A stretch of 46,135 bases of DNA from JAFDZW01 sp035632315. Its GTDB lineage: Bacteria; Bacteroidota; Ignavibacteria; Palsa-1295. Within the stretch, counting starts at the first letter, position 1; each line of letters opens with the position of its first letter. The position numbers and the translations under genes are program-made. The notes beneath the pieces were generated by a model. The model did no database searches and was not told the DNA's origin. It was given only the letters and a program-made list of their open reading frames with translations. The stretch covers positions 1-46,135 of the forward strand of contig DASQGZ010000057.1 in the NCBI GenBank assembly GCA_035632315.1, read 5' to 3'. Below, piece after piece: positions 15,599 through 25,216 of the stretch.

Positions 15599-16123
15599 AT
15601 GCAAACTGTCAAACGTTTCTTTTTCTTCATAGCCGCGTTCGCCGTTGTGCTTTCGCAAACTTCCGTCAAAACCTATGCTCAGAAGATCGGTGTTGTTGAC
15701 GGAAACGAAGTCCTGAATACTCTTGACGAAGCCAAGAAGGCCGACGACAAGATCAAACCCACCGGCAAAATGTGGCAGGATTCTTTAGCAATGATGCAAA
15801 AGGCCGCACAGGACAAACAAGCCGGATACCAAAAGATCCTTAGTACGATGTCTGATGATGCGAAGCAAAAGGCTCAAGCGGATCTTGACCAGATGGGACG
15901 GGAGATGCAGTCATATCAAACTTCAAAGTTCGATCAGACCAACGGTGAACTCGTGAAGCTTCGTACCGATCTTGTAAAACCGATCCTTGATAAGATCAAA
16001 TCTACCATCGCAACGGTTGCCAAGAAAAAGAAACTCGATATTATCCTTGATAAGAACTCGACGATCTATAATTCCGAAAACGTCACTGAGATCACCAAGG
16101 ACGTTGAGAGTGCTTTGAAATAA
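15599..16123 (+). CDS. OmpH/Skp-family periplasmic chaperone
   Basis: The 174-residue product has a signal peptide ending near TYAQ (about 27) and then the OmpH opening KIGVVDGNEVLNTLDEA. The middle (about 50-120) is long alpha-helical coiled coil rich in Lys, Gln and Asp, and the end ILDKNSTIYNSENVTEITKDV is the conserved closing strand and helix. Skp-type proteins hold unfolded outer-membrane proteins in the periplasm. The usual neighbour bamA is absent, but lpxD follows after a second copy, which is the classical skp-lpxD association. A strong stem-loop separates the two copies. Confidence 0.88.
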   Translation: MQTVKRFFFFIAAFAVVLSQTSVKTYAQKIGVVDGNEVLNTLDEAKKADDKIKPTGKMWQDSLAMMQKAAQDKQAGYQKILSTMSDDAKQKAQADLDQMGREMQSYQTSKFDQTNGELVKLRTDLVKPILDKIKSTIATVAKKKKLDIILDKNSTIYNSENVTEITKDVESALK

Positions 16124-16181
16124 GCGCTTACCGGACCCGCGGTAGGGCAGACACATCTGCACTATTTTTCGGGCATTTTTT

Positions 16182-16225
16182 CAGAGCGCGTTTGCTTCTA
16201 TATAAGCAGACGCGCTCTGTTTATA
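16182..16225 (+). terminator. Stem-loop terminator between the two ompH genes
   Basis: A 16-bp stem with one G-T pair (16182-16197 with 16204-16219) closes a 6-base loop and is followed by TTTAT. A smaller hairpin (GCAGA/TCTGC, 16147-16160) with a T-run precedes it. It ends 23 bp before the second gene, so it may be a partial terminator that sets the two genes at different levels. Confidence 0.65.
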
Positions 16226-16247
16226 TAATAAGAATGACCTACGAATT

Positions 16248-16964
16248 ATGAATACTAAACTAATTGCCGGTTGCGCCTTCAACCTCCTGTTTCTTATGGC
16301 GCTCCATACTCCCGCTGCATCACAAGCCCGCATAGGATTCATTGACGCCACCCGAATTTTAAAGCAAATGCCCGAAGCAATGGATGCCGAATCGCATCTG
16401 AATCAGTTTGTAGCACAATGGAATAAAGAGGTTAACGACATGCTTGCAGAACTCAGTCGCAAGCAGAACGATTACGACCGAAAGAAATTAATTATGAGTG
16501 ATGCCGAACGCTCTGCTTCCGAACTTGATCTTTCCGACCTGAAAAAACGCATCGATCAATTCCGACAAAGCAAATACGGACCGAGCGGCGAACTCGCTTC
16601 TCAGCAAGAATCATTAATGAAGCCGGCTTACGATAAGCTCGCAAAAGCGCTTGAAGATGTTGCCCTTGACGGGAAATACGATTTTGTTTTTGATAAAAGT
16701 TCGAAAGAATTGGCGCTGTTATACACGAATGCAAAGTTCGATCTGACGAACGCTGTTGCAAAAAAACTTGGCATCGAGACGAACGATGTCTTCAGTGTCC
16801 CGCTCCTGAACGGGAATAATAAGCCGGGATCTCCTGCACAAACACAGCCCGGCGCTCAACAAAACAGCCCCGCGAATCCGAACCGCCCGGCTCCGCCTGC
16901 TGGAACAATGGGCAGCCAGCCCGGCGGGAATCCGATAATGCCTCCTCCGACTATACCACATTAA
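16248..16964 (+). CDS. OmpH/Skp-family chaperone with Pro/Asn/Gly-rich tail
   Basis: The 238-residue protein has a signal peptide (about 1-26, ending AASQA), the OmpH start RIGFIDATRILKQMPEA, a coiled-coil arm (about 45-115) and the closing segment YDFVFDKSSKELALLYTN. Unlike the first copy it carries a low-complexity tail of about 55 residues (from about 184) rich in Pro, Gly, Asn and Gln. It is 26 bp from lpxD and probably cotranscribed with it. The two copies are only distantly alike, so they may serve different clients. Confidence 0.87.
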   Translation: MNTKLIAGCAFNLLFLMALHTPAASQARIGFIDATRILKQMPEAMDAESHLNQFVAQWNKEVNDMLAELSRKQNDYDRKKLIMSDAERSASELDLSDLKKRIDQFRQSKYGPSGELASQQESLMKPAYDKLAKALEDVALDGKYDFVFDKSSKELALLYTNAKFDLTNAVAKKLGIETNDVFSVPLLNGNNKPGSPAQTQPGAQQNSPANPNRPAPPAGTMGSQPGGNPIMPPPTIPH

Positions 16965-16990
16965 AGACGAGTGTTATTTCTCACCCTTGC

Positions 16991-17971
16991 ATGAAACTTA
17001 CCGACGTTGCCCGCGAAATCGGGATCGAAAAAATTGATGGCAATGCCGACGACATTGAGATCGTTTCCGTCTCGCCGATCGCCGAAGCCGCGAGCGATGC
17101 GATCACGTTCATTGCGAATCCGATATACGAACGGTATATCACTTCCACCAAAGCAGCGGCGGTGATCGTTGCAAATGATTTCCGAACGCCTGCAAGCGCT
17201 TCTTCGGTGATCCTTCGGACTCGAGATCCATACGTCGCGTTTGCAAAAGCGCTCACTCTATTCGGCATGCGAAAGCCGATCTTTCACGAACGAATCCATC
17301 CGAGCTCTGTCATCAGCCCTGAGTCAAGCATAAGCCCAACTGCAACTATAGGAGCAAATGTCGTTATTGCCCATAATGTAACGATCGGCGATGAATCGAT
17401 TATTCACCCTAATTGCACTATATATGATGGTGTCGCGATCGGTAAACGATGTATCGTTGGCGCCGGGACAGTGATCGGATTCGACGGATTCGGCTATGCG
17501 CAGACCCTCGATAAAAGTTATCTGAAAGTGCCTCAAACAGGAGGTGTTATCATAGAAGACGATGTCGAGATCGGCGCAGTATGTACGATCGACCGCGCCG
17601 CAATGGCAAATACGATCATCCGTCGAGGCGTGAAAATAGATAACCTTGTGCAGATCGCTCATAATGTCGAGATTGGAGAAGATACTGTCATCGCTGCACA
17701 AACCGGAATTTCAGGCTCGGCGAAGATCGGCAAACGAAATCAGATCGCGGGGCAGGTCGGACTTGTCGGTCATATAGAAACCGCTGATGATGTTACGATC
17801 ATCGCGCAATCCGGTGTCTCGAAATCGCTGTCGAAACCAGGTGTTTATCAGGGCGCTCCTGCAAAAGAAGTTCGTGCTGCTTTTCGTCAGGAAGCGGCAC
17901 TGAGAATGCTGCCCGAGCTTCTTGAGCGAGTACGTATCCTTGAAGAGAAACTTCGCAGCACCGAGAAGTAG
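16991..17971 (+). CDS. lpxD: UDP-3-O-acylglucosamine N-acyltransferase LpxD
   Basis: LpxD adds the second acyl chain to UDP-3-O-acylglucosamine, the third step of lipid A synthesis, in the cytoplasm. The 326-residue chain has an N-terminal uridine-binding domain (about 1-100) and a left-handed beta helix of hexapeptide repeats (about 105-290). The catalytic His lies in QIAHNVEIG (His224), and GFDGFGYA is the family's loop. A short helix at the end (LLERVRILEEKLRS) is normal. It is the third gene of the ompH-ompH-lpxD set and is 31 bp before the enoyl-CoA hydratase gene. Confidence 0.95.
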   Translation: MKLTDVAREIGIEKIDGNADDIEIVSVSPIAEAASDAITFIANPIYERYITSTKAAAVIVANDFRTPASASSVILRTRDPYVAFAKALTLFGMRKPIFHERIHPSSVISPESSISPTATIGANVVIAHNVTIGDESIIHPNCTIYDGVAIGKRCIVGAGTVIGFDGFGYAQTLDKSYLKVPQTGGVIIEDDVEIGAVCTIDRAAMANTIIRRGVKIDNLVQIAHNVEIGEDTVIAAQTGISGSAKIGKRNQIAGQVGLVGHIETADDVTIIAQSGVSKSLSKPGVYQGAPAKEVRAAFRQEAALRMLPELLERVRILEEKLRSTEK

Positions 17972-18002
17972 TTACACAGCCTTACAATTTTTGTATCCTA
18001 TT

Positions 18003-18803
18003 ATGCTCAACGTCATCGGCGAATATCAAACGCTTGAATGCATTGCCGATTCCCTTATTGCAACGATAACAATCGCCCGTCCCGAAAAACTGAATGCCCT
18101 TTCATCTGCCGTGCTTGATGATCTTCGACATTTAGTTACTGACCTCAGAATGAGGGATGACATCGGTGTTGTCATTATCACCGGCAAAGGTGAAAAGGCA
18201 TTTGTTGCAGGAGCCGATATTGCTGAGCTTGCGTCTTTGAACGATCTCGAAGCTGGCAGAGAGTATGCGCTCAAAGGTCAATCGGTTTTCAGTCTGATCG
18301 AGTCGTCGCCAAAGCCGTTCATTGCTGCGGTCAATGGCTTTGCCCTCGGCGGCGGATGCGAATTGGCGCTTGCATGCCATATTCGTATTTGTTCGGATAA
18401 CGCTGCCTTCGGTCAGCCTGAAGTAAACCTTGGCATCATTCCAGGTTATGGGGGAACACAGAGGCTTACCCGCGTACTCGGCAGAACCCTTGCTACGGAT
18501 CTGATCTTGACAGGCAGACAAATGAATGCCCGCGAAGCGCTGGAGCAAGGAATGGTCTCGAAGGTTGTCCCTCAAGCCAATTTGATCGAAGCTGCATTAC
18601 AAATCGCTCAGGCTATCGCGTCAAAAGCGCCGCTTGCAATCAGCGCTGCCCTTGATTGTATCGTCGAAGGAATTGACGAGTCGATCGACGAAGGCCTTGG
18701 AAGGGAAGCAGAACGATTCGGCCAGCTAACGACATCGTCCGACTTTCACGAAGGAACATCTGCTTTTCTTCAAAAGCGCAAACCAACTTTTACCGGCGCA
18801 TAA
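18003..18803 (+). CDS. Enoyl-CoA hydratase (crotonase family)
   Basis: The 266-residue protein has the crotonase fold with both catalytic glutamates: Glu120 in GFALGGGCELALACHIR and Glu140 in FGQPEVNLGIIPGYGGTQRL. The oxyanion-hole segment is AFVAGADIAEL. It hydrates trans-2-enoyl-CoA in fatty acid breakdown or a related pathway such as butyryl-CoA metabolism; the family is broad so the substrate is open. I chose ATG 18003 because the earlier open frame overlaps lpxD and does not match the family. It is 3 bp from dprA, so both are probably on one mRNA although unrelated in function. Confidence 0.9.
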   Translation: MLNVIGEYQTLECIADSLIATITIARPEKLNALSSAVLDDLRHLVTDLRMRDDIGVVIITGKGEKAFVAGADIAELASLNDLEAGREYALKGQSVFSLIESSPKPFIAAVNGFALGGGCELALACHIRICSDNAAFGQPEVNLGIIPGYGGTQRLTRVLGRTLATDLILTGRQMNAREALEQGMVSKVVPQANLIEAALQIAQAIASKAPLAISAALDCIVEGIDESIDEGLGREAERFGQLTTSSDFHEGTSAFLQKRKPTFTGA

Positions 18804-18806
18804 GTA

Positions 18807-19934
18807 ATGCAGCTCGACGAATTACGATTCTATTATGCCCTCTACCTCTCGAAAGGTATTGGCGCCGGAAGGCTTATTACGCTCAGAACATATTTCGGTT
18901 CGAGTGAGCGAATCTTTAACGCTTCATCAGCACAGCTTGCTTCTGCACCGGGGATCGGGAAGATAATTGCACAGGAGATTCACGCATCAAAAGAACTATC
19001 ACTAAAAACTGCCGATGAACATTTAACGGCTCTGCCAGAAGGCGTTTCAATTATTACTTTTTTTGATACCGACTATCCTGAATCGCTTCGTAATATCTTT
19101 AACCCGCCTGCACTGCTCTTCATTCATGGCGAGCCGGCACTTCTTCGCCTGGAAAAGAATATTGCGGTCATTGGCTCGCGGCGTATCACCGATTATGGCA
19201 AGCGAGTGACTTCCGATCTCTGCAAAACGTTTGCTGAACATGGGGTGACTGTTACGAGCGGCTTTGCTCTTGGCGTTGACACCGCGGCGCATCGTGCAGT
19301 ATATGAATCGGGAGGAACAACGATTGCAGTGCTTGGCTCCGGGATCGATGTTATTTACCCGCCTTCGAATAAATCGTTCGCTAAAGAACTTATTGCTTCA
19401 GGGCGAGGGCTTATCGCCTCGGAGCTTCCTCTTGGTGCGAAGCCGGATGCAAAGAATTTCCCTTGGAGGAATCGAATCGTCAGCGGGCTCTCTTCTGCAA
19501 GTGTCATCATTGAAAGCGATGAGAAAGGCGGCTCAATGATTACCGCCTCGATCGCGCTCGACCAAAACCGAGAAGTCTTTGCTTTGCCAGGGGATGTTGA
19601 CCGGCCTATGAGCCGGGGGCCGAATCAGCTCCTTTCCGATAACAGGGCGAAAGCCTTCCGAAACGGCCTAGACGTTCTCAGTGCGCTGGAATGGGTAAAT
19701 GGCTCATCGGAGTCAGGTAAACGGAAATCTCAGAGAAAACAACCTCATTTTCTGACAAACGATGACAAGCAACTATATAATATACTTGAAGTTGCAGGCG
19801 AGCCGATTCATATAGATACGATCGTGGAGCGAAGTGGCCTCGATGTCCAGACTTCTCTTGTCAGGTTGTTGGAAATGGAGTTCCAAGATGTCGTTAGGCA
19901 GCTGCCGGGAAAGTTCTTTTCCACTATTTTTTAA
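18807..19934 (+). CDS. dprA: DNA-processing protein DprA
   Basis: DprA protects incoming single-stranded DNA and loads RecA during natural transformation. The 375-residue protein has an N-terminal HhH/SAM-like region (APGIGKIIAQEI, about 48-60), the Rossmann-like core with IGSRRITDYG, TSGFALGVDTAAHR, VLGSGIDVIYPP, PWRNRIVSGLS, ESDEKGGSMITA and FALPGDVDRP, and a C-terminal winged helix (about 310-372). All core motifs are intact, so the gene should be functional. It hints at competence, although no com genes are in the window. Confidence 0.95.
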   Translation: MQLDELRFYYALYLSKGIGAGRLITLRTYFGSSERIFNASSAQLASAPGIGKIIAQEIHASKELSLKTADEHLTALPEGVSIITFFDTDYPESLRNIFNPPALLFIHGEPALLRLEKNIAVIGSRRITDYGKRVTSDLCKTFAEHGVTVTSGFALGVDTAAHRAVYESGGTTIAVLGSGIDVIYPPSNKSFAKELIASGRGLIASELPLGAKPDAKNFPWRNRIVSGLSSASVIIESDEKGGSMITASIALDQNREVFALPGDVDRPMSRGPNQLLSDNRAKAFRNGLDVLSALEWVNGSSESGKRKSQRKQPHFLTNDDKQLYNILEVAGEPIHIDTIVERSGLDVQTSLVRLLEMEFQDVVRQLPGKFFSTIF

Positions 19935-20011
19935 AATAATTTGTAACCTTTTCTAACCTTGAGTGTCATTTTATAGGTGGGGTAGAGATTTTTTTCTTAT
20001 TTTAGTAGTTC

Positions 20012-20019
20012 TAACTTTG
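20012..20019 (+). promoter_or_regulatory. Possible -7 box for the large T9SS protein
   Basis: TAACTTTG fits TAnnTTTG, 142 bp before the start at 20162. No TTG lies at the usual distance. The 227-bp gap after dprA also contains TGTGGATAA (20038-20046), the complement of the DnaA box TTATCCACA. No other structure is evident in the gap. Confidence 0.3.
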
Positions 20020-20161
20020 TCTATCCCACAAAAAATGTGTGGATAACGCCACAAATCTGACTTTTGGAGCAGTGTATGTGTTTCTGCGGGAAATATATGT
20101 TCCAATGAGTGAGAGAGACTTTTTTAATTAATTGCATCTGTACATCAAATCACAGAAAATA

Positions 20162-23100
20162 ATGAAACAACGGCTACTACTTCTTCTTGTTCTGACGCTT
20201 GCGGGCATTACGCTCTTTGGCAGTCGGAATTCGTATGGACAGGGGAGCCGCCGCGGTGAGCCGAACATCCTTTCGACGGGATATTATGTCGTCGATTCCG
20301 ATGATAACGCTCCGAAGCCCTGGCGTCCCGATTACTTCTTCCTTGACACGACGTTCCAACCGTTCACGTGGATACGCATCCAGAACGGTCCGCGTCAGCT
20401 TCGTCAACCACCGAACGGAAATTACTATTTCTGGAGCCCCGACCAAACGGCGAATCCAAATACTATGGATACGACCAATAATTGTTTGGCCGGTCCTATT
20501 CCGATCGGGTTTACCTGGAATTTCTATGGACAGAACTATGACAGCGTGACCATTTCATCTAATGGTTACATTGGGTTCCAACCGCGCGCTATAGGATATA
20601 CGTCCTATCGCAACGTCAGTGGCAGAAATATTCCAATGTATTGCGATCGTAATGATGTCGCTGACTTAAAAGCATATCCGAGTTATGGCCCGACTGCTAT
20701 TATCGCAGCTCTGTTCGCTGACCTGGATATGATCCCTCGTTCAGATTCAACGAAGGTCTATATCCGTACTGCGCCGTCTCTCGATACAACGTATATTAAT
20801 TTCTATAATATGCGCATGATCCCGAGTCAGCCAAATAACGTTGAAAACGGTCGCGGGAATGATAAGCTTTTCAGCACGAAGTTCCAGATCGTTATGACCC
20901 GTGCCGACACAAGCATTCAGATCAACTATGGTCCGTTTGCCGGTCAGGTATTCACGCTTCCGGTCGTTCAGGCTGCCCGTATCTTCCAACGTAACTCGAC
21001 CGTCGGTTTAATGAATGAGAACCGTACATCGTGGACGTCGGTCAATTATGGCAACCACAACCTTAAAGGACGCTGGGATGCTGTCGTGAACATTACATGC
21101 CCGACGTGTAATAAAGATTTCCGTCAGGGCGGTCAATACGCGATCAAGTTCAAGCAATGGAAGAACATTGTTCGTGCGATCAATGTCGATTTCCCGACTC
21201 GTAACTATGAAGTGTGTCTTGGAACGTCAGTGTTCCCACGCGCATCGTTCGAGAACGTTGATCTGATCAATCAGACCTTCAAGGTCAAGTTCCAAATTCG
21301 TAATGCCATTACAGGTATTGCCGTTTATGGACGCGTGATCGTTCTCAATAATATGGGTCCCGGAGAAATTCGCAAAACTCAAACCGGTGATTTCCCGGCA
21401 TATTCGACCAATCCGAACATTCTTAACCAGCTTGGCACATTCAATGCTTGCGCTGTTGCTGCAAGTTATGATGCCAATGATGTCTATATCGGCGACCGTT
21501 GGCCGTTCGATGATACTGTCTGTATCAGAATCTTCGGTATTCGCACAACATCACTCCCGTTCAACGATCCGTCTGACGGATATAGTGCGACCATTGCGTA
21601 TGCATTGCCGGATCAGACAAAGTGGGTTTCCATCGGCGCTGATGCTCAAGAAGGTGATATCTTCACCTACGATCCGCCGCCGCCGCGTTATGAAGCAGGT
21701 TCGGGTGTCGGTCCTAACTCTTGGTTAGACCCCGTCATCCATTTCGATCGCCTTGATATTAATGGTAACGTCTATGGCGGTGCCAGCAATCTGGGTGATA
21801 CGCTCGTCAGCTTCCCATTCAATCTCGCGGGACAATCGAAAGCATCTATTACATTCGATTACCAACGCGCTGGAAAATTGACCTTCCCGTTGTATTGGGA
21901 CAACAATGCGTTGCTTGGCCCTGAAAAGACCATTACGTACTCGAGCGGACAAGTTGCCGTACAAGGTGATTCGCTCGTGCTCGAGATCAAAAATCCAAAA
22001 ATCGATCCGGCGGCGTGTAACCCGAACCCATCTTCGTGGATTCAGATCGCGGCGATCGACGGCGGTAATGATTTTGAATTCCGCCATTTCGGGATCAATA
22101 TCCAGCAGTTCAACGTGCCGCCTTCATTTACATATCTCGCAAATAACTTCCGTTTCCGTTTGCGTCTGAAAGCAAATGATAACGGTGCTTACCCGCCCGA
22201 TGATGATGTCGATGATTGGTATGTCGATAACATCTCGTTGCAGGTTCCGCGTAAACCGGAGATCGAGGTTATGTGGGTGCGCGTAGTAACGCCATATACT
22301 CATATGCCGATGTCGCAGATGGTTTCGCTTCCGGTGTACGTACACTTAGCGAATAATTCATCCGACGTTGCGATCGCATTCCCTGTTCGAGTTCAAATTC
22401 TTGACCCGAACCAAAATACGGTCTATTGGGCAACACAAACCGTTACATCGCTCCGCGCAGGTACTGATACGACGATTACGATGCCGGCATGGAATGCTCT
22501 GTATGCAGGTACCGGAGGATCATTCCGCGTCCACGCATTCCTTGCGACCAACGGATACGATACCTATACGCTCGATAACGGAACGCATTTTGACTTCTTC
22601 CTCGATGCTGGCCAGCCCGGTTCGCCGCCTGAGTTCGCATACGATGATGGCGGTAACGATATGCCCGGAACTCCGCTTGTCGATATGTTTGCTTCTGCTG
22701 CAGGCAGTGCGACGATCGTACAAACCGAGACAGGCCGTGGTACTGGATTCGTTCAGCTTTCCGGAAGTTTAGCTATGAAATTCCAGACGGTGACGAAAGA
22801 CACCCTCTATGGAGTTCGTGCTTACTTTGCTTCCGGTAACCAGTCAGAAAGTGATGATATTCGTATCACCATCTTCAAAGGTAAAGCCGGTAGTTGTGTC
22901 CCAAGCTCCGATACTGTTTGGTCAGGAATGATGCAAACCCAACGACATGGGCAATTATTTGACCAATACTGGCCGTACTATTTCCCGGCGCCGATTGTGC
23001 TGCCTCCGGGAATCTATTGGGCATCTGTCAGTCAAAAGGGCCTGAACAGCTATTTCCTCGGCGGCGATATTTCGCGCGGCGGTGGTCGTATCGTTGTGAC

Positions 23101-24022
23101 AGACCCAACTGTTCCGGTTATTCCGCCAATTTACAGCGATCCGTTCGGAACAAATATCGGACAAGATCTCAATACCGGAGATATTTCATGTGCCTTCGCA
23201 CTCGAAGTTGTTGCAAACAGCGGCAATTGGAATGCATATACACCAGCAGCAGGCTTCTGGCCTGCGATGTATGAAGCTGCATGGCCGACACTCGGTGGTG
23301 ACTACCTTGTATGGGGTACATACAACTGTAACCCGTGCAGTATGTGGAACCCACAAACGTACCAATATACCTATTGGTGGAACGATGCCGGTATGTATGC
23401 GCCGATGATTCGCTCGATGGTCAGCCAAAGCACCATCCTGCCGATCAATCTCGTTTACCTCAACGGTAGAGACGATAACGGTAAAGCGCTCCTCACATGG
23501 GCAACTGCATGGGAGAAGAATAACCAAGGATTCTTCGTCGAGCGCCGCCGCGTAGGCGAGTCCGACGAGTTCTTTGAAAAGATCGGATTCGTTGATGGCA
23601 AAGGCACTACGAATACTGAAACCGGTTATTCGTTCGTCGATCGTAATGTTACGCCCGGCACATATACCTATCGCCTGATCCAAATGGATCTCGATGGTAG
23701 CCAGCACGTTTCGAATTCGACAAATGTCGAGATCGGTACACCGACGAGCTTCTCGCTCGAACAGAACTATCCGAATCCGTGGGCAGATAAGACGGAAATT
23801 TCCTTCACCCTCCCCGAAGCGGCTCCGACCCAGCTTGTTGTCTATAACTCGCTTGGTCAGGTCGTACGGACGCTCGTTGATGGCTATGTTCATGCCGGCA
23901 CATCCTCTGTCAGCTTTGACGGTAAGGATGACGGCGGTCAAGAGCTACCGACCGGAGCATATCTCTACAAGATCTCCAGCGGCGCTTATAGCTCGTCGCA
24001 TAAGATGACCTTGACGAAATAA
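20162..24022 (+). CDS. Large secreted surface protein with T9SS type A sorting domain
   Basis: The 1286-residue protein starts with a signal peptide (about 1-27, ending YGQ). Near 115-250 there is a nidogen-like pattern (AIIAALFADLD...). The middle holds beta-sandwich modules with paired Cys and with segments about clothing-like jelly-roll folds (IQIAAIDGGNDFEFRHFG), and about 1100-1190 an Fn3-like region typical before the sorting domain (LLTWATAWEKNNQGFFVERR). The last 88 residues (from LEQNYPNPWADKTEISFTL) are a complete T9SS type A domain ending YKISSGAYSS and KMTLTK. It should cross the outer membrane by T9SS and be anchored or released. Codons are uniform and a strong terminator follows, suggesting high expression. 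ATG 20162 is chosen because the signal peptide starts there. Exact role unknown. Confidence 0.9.
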   Translation: MKQRLLLLLVLTLAGITLFGSRNSYGQGSRRGEPNILSTGYYVVDSDDNAPKPWRPDYFFLDTTFQPFTWIRIQNGPRQLRQPPNGNYYFWSPDQTANPNTMDTTNNCLAGPIPIGFTWNFYGQNYDSVTISSNGYIGFQPRAIGYTSYRNVSGRNIPMYCDRNDVADLKAYPSYGPTAIIAALFADLDMIPRSDSTKVYIRTAPSLDTTYINFYNMRMIPSQPNNVENGRGNDKLFSTKFQIVMTRADTSIQINYGPFAGQVFTLPVVQAARIFQRNSTVGLMNENRTSWTSVNYGNHNLKGRWDAVVNITCPTCNKDFRQGGQYAIKFKQWKNIVRAINVDFPTRNYEVCLGTSVFPRASFENVDLINQTFKVKFQIRNAITGIAVYGRVIVLNNMGPGEIRKTQTGDFPAYSTNPNILNQLGTFNACAVAASYDANDVYIGDRWPFDDTVCIRIFGIRTTSLPFNDPSDGYSATIAYALPDQTKWVSIGADAQEGDIFTYDPPPPRYEAGSGVGPNSWLDPVIHFDRLDINGNVYGGASNLGDTLVSFPFNLAGQSKASITFDYQRAGKLTFPLYWDNNALLGPEKTITYSSGQVAVQGDSLVLEIKNPKIDPAACNPNPSSWIQIAAIDGGNDFEFRHFGINIQQFNVPPSFTYLANNFRFRLRLKANDNGAYPPDDDVDDWYVDNISLQVPRKPEIEVMWVRVVTPYTHMPMSQMVSLPVYVHLANNSSDVAIAFPVRVQILDPNQNTVYWATQTVTSLRAGTDTTITMPAWNALYAGTGGSFRVHAFLATNGYDTYTLDNGTHFDFFLDAGQPGSPPEFAYDDGGNDMPGTPLVDMFASAAGSATIVQTETGRGTGFVQLSGSLAMKFQTVTKDTLYGVRAYFASGNQSESDDIRITIFKGKAGSCVPSSDTVWSGMMQTQRHGQLFDQYWPYYFPAPIVLPPGIYWASVSQKGLNSYFLGGDISRGGGRIVVTDPTVPVIPPIYSDPFGTNIGQDLNTGDISCAFALEVVANSGNWNAYTPAAGFWPAMYEAAWPTLGGDYLVWGTYNCNPCSMWNPQTYQYTYWWNDAGMYAPMIRSMVSQSTILPINLVYLNGRDDNGKALLTWATAWEKNNQGFFVERRRVGESDEFFEKIGFVDGKGTTNTETGYSFVDRNVTPGTYTYRLIQMDLDGSQHVSNSTNVEIGTPTSFSLEQNYPNPWADKTEISFTLPEAAPTQLVVYNSLGQVVRTLVDGYVHAGTSSVSFDGKDDGGQELPTGAYLYKISSGAYSSSHKMTLTK

Positions 24023-24043
24023 TTGACAACGTCGTTTGTTTTC

Positions 24044-24074
24044 AAAAGCCCCGCTCTTTTGAGCGGGGCTTTTT
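24044..24074 (+). terminator. Intrinsic terminator after the large T9SS gene
   Basis: AAAAGCCCCGCTC (24044-24056) pairs perfectly with 24061-24073 around a TTTT loop, followed by a T-run. It is the strongest terminator in the window and lies 22 bp after the stop. Confidence 0.92.
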
Positions 24075-24117
24075 GTTTGGAATAAACTTGTTTTCTACTG
24101 ATGAAGGTATTATTAAA

Positions 24118-25212
24118 ATGGCTTATCGTATGAAAAAAAAATTACTTATTCTCGCCACATCTGCAATATGTGTATTCGCTAATATTGGTACGTCTGTTGC
24201 TCAGTTTGGGAGCGGAGCCGTTACGTTGCCAGAAGAAAGCCAAAAGGCAATGGTTGAGCAGACGATCGGCTTAACTGATATTGAGATCGTCTATCACCGT
24301 CCTGCTGTCAAGAATAGAACCATCTGGGGTGACCTTGTACCCTATAATAATGGCAAGCCGATCCCCTGGCGCGGCGGGGCAAATGAAAATACAACTATCT
24401 CGCTTTCAACTGATGTTACCATCGAGGGTAAGGCTCTTCCTGCCGGCATTTATGGACTACATTTTATCCCTGCGGCGGATGTATGGACTGTTATTTTTTC
24501 CAAAAACCACACCTCATGGGGAAGCTTCACGTATGATGAGAAAGAAGATGCCCTTCGCATAACGGTAAAACCTGTGCAAGGCAGTTTTAAAGAATATCTG
24601 ACCTATCAATTCGATGAAGTAAAGCCCTCTGAGGTCACCGCCAAGTTGTGTTGGGATAAGATTGAAGTGCCATTTCATATTGCCGTTGATCTTGAGAAAA
24701 CAGTAATACCGCACATCACACAGGAGTTAAGAAATACAGAAGGTTTTACTTGGAGGGGGTACGAATCCGCGGCAAAGTTTTGCTTAGATAATAATATGAA
24801 TCTTGATCAGGGACTCGAATGGGTCAATGAATCAATCTCAGATGAAGCACGATTCGATAACTTAGAGACAAAGTCGCAGATCCTTCGCAAGCAAGGTAAC
24901 GCTGCCTCTGCAGACTCTGTTTTTAAAATAGCAATGACGAAAGCTTCAGCTCTTGATCTGCACAGTTATGGGCGGCGGTTGTTGCGAGACAAGAAAAATA
25001 GTGAGGCAATGGATATATTCCGGTTCAATGTAAAAAATCATCCGGACGATTGGTTTGTCTATGCAGGGATGGCAAGAGGTTATGAGGCAAACGGAGATTT
25101 AGATAAAGCGATCGAGCAGATGAAGATCGCCCTTGCAAAAGCCCCGGATGCAATGAGGCCGAGCGCTCAAACAGCGATCTCGGGATGGGAAGAAAAACTG
25201 AAGAAACAGTAA
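24118..25212 (+). CDS. DUF2911 domain protein with TPR-like C-terminus
   Basis: The 364-residue product has a signal peptide (about 1-29, ending SVAQ), then a DUF2911 domain (about 40-180) with IVYHRPAVKNRTIWGDLVPY, PWRGGANENTTI and LPAGIYGLHFIP, a pattern common in Bacteroidota. The remainder (about 200-364) is helical with TPR-like pairs (MDIFRFNVKNHPDDWFVYAG, LDKAIEQMKIALAKAPD). DUF2911 has no assigned activity. The start ATG 24118 is used because an earlier in-frame codon lies inside the terminator. It converges on lpxA with only 4 bp between stops. Confidence 0.88.
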   Translation: MAYRMKKKLLILATSAICVFANIGTSVAQFGSGAVTLPEESQKAMVEQTIGLTDIEIVYHRPAVKNRTIWGDLVPYNNGKPIPWRGGANENTTISLSTDVTIEGKALPAGIYGLHFIPAADVWTVIFSKNHTSWGSFTYDEKEDALRITVKPVQGSFKEYLTYQFDEVKPSEVTAKLCWDKIEVPFHIAVDLEKTVIPHITQELRNTEGFTWRGYESAAKFCLDNNMNLDQGLEWVNESISDEARFDNLETKSQILRKQGNAASADSVFKIAMTKASALDLHSYGRRLLRDKKNSEAMDIFRFNVKNHPDDWFVYAGMARGYEANGDLDKAIEQMKIALAKAPDAMRPSAQTAISGWEEKLKKQ

Positions 25213-25216
25213 TTAT

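Noticed and set aside
17922..18002. Upstream extension of the enoyl-CoA hydratase
   Set aside because: It overlaps lpxD and adds residues without family similarity.
20038..20046. Perfect DnaA-box complement before the large T9SS gene as a replication origin
   Set aside because: A single nonamer without a cluster, AT-rich unwinding region or dnaA nearby is expected by chance.
23186..23941. A 251-codon minus-strand open frame inside the large T9SS gene
   Set aside because: It is antisense to a gene with clear signal peptide and sorting domain, has no motif and odd composition, so it is a shadow.
24073..24117. Upstream extension of the DUF2911 gene
   Set aside because: The extra codons begin inside the terminator T-run and lack homology; the signal peptide begins later.
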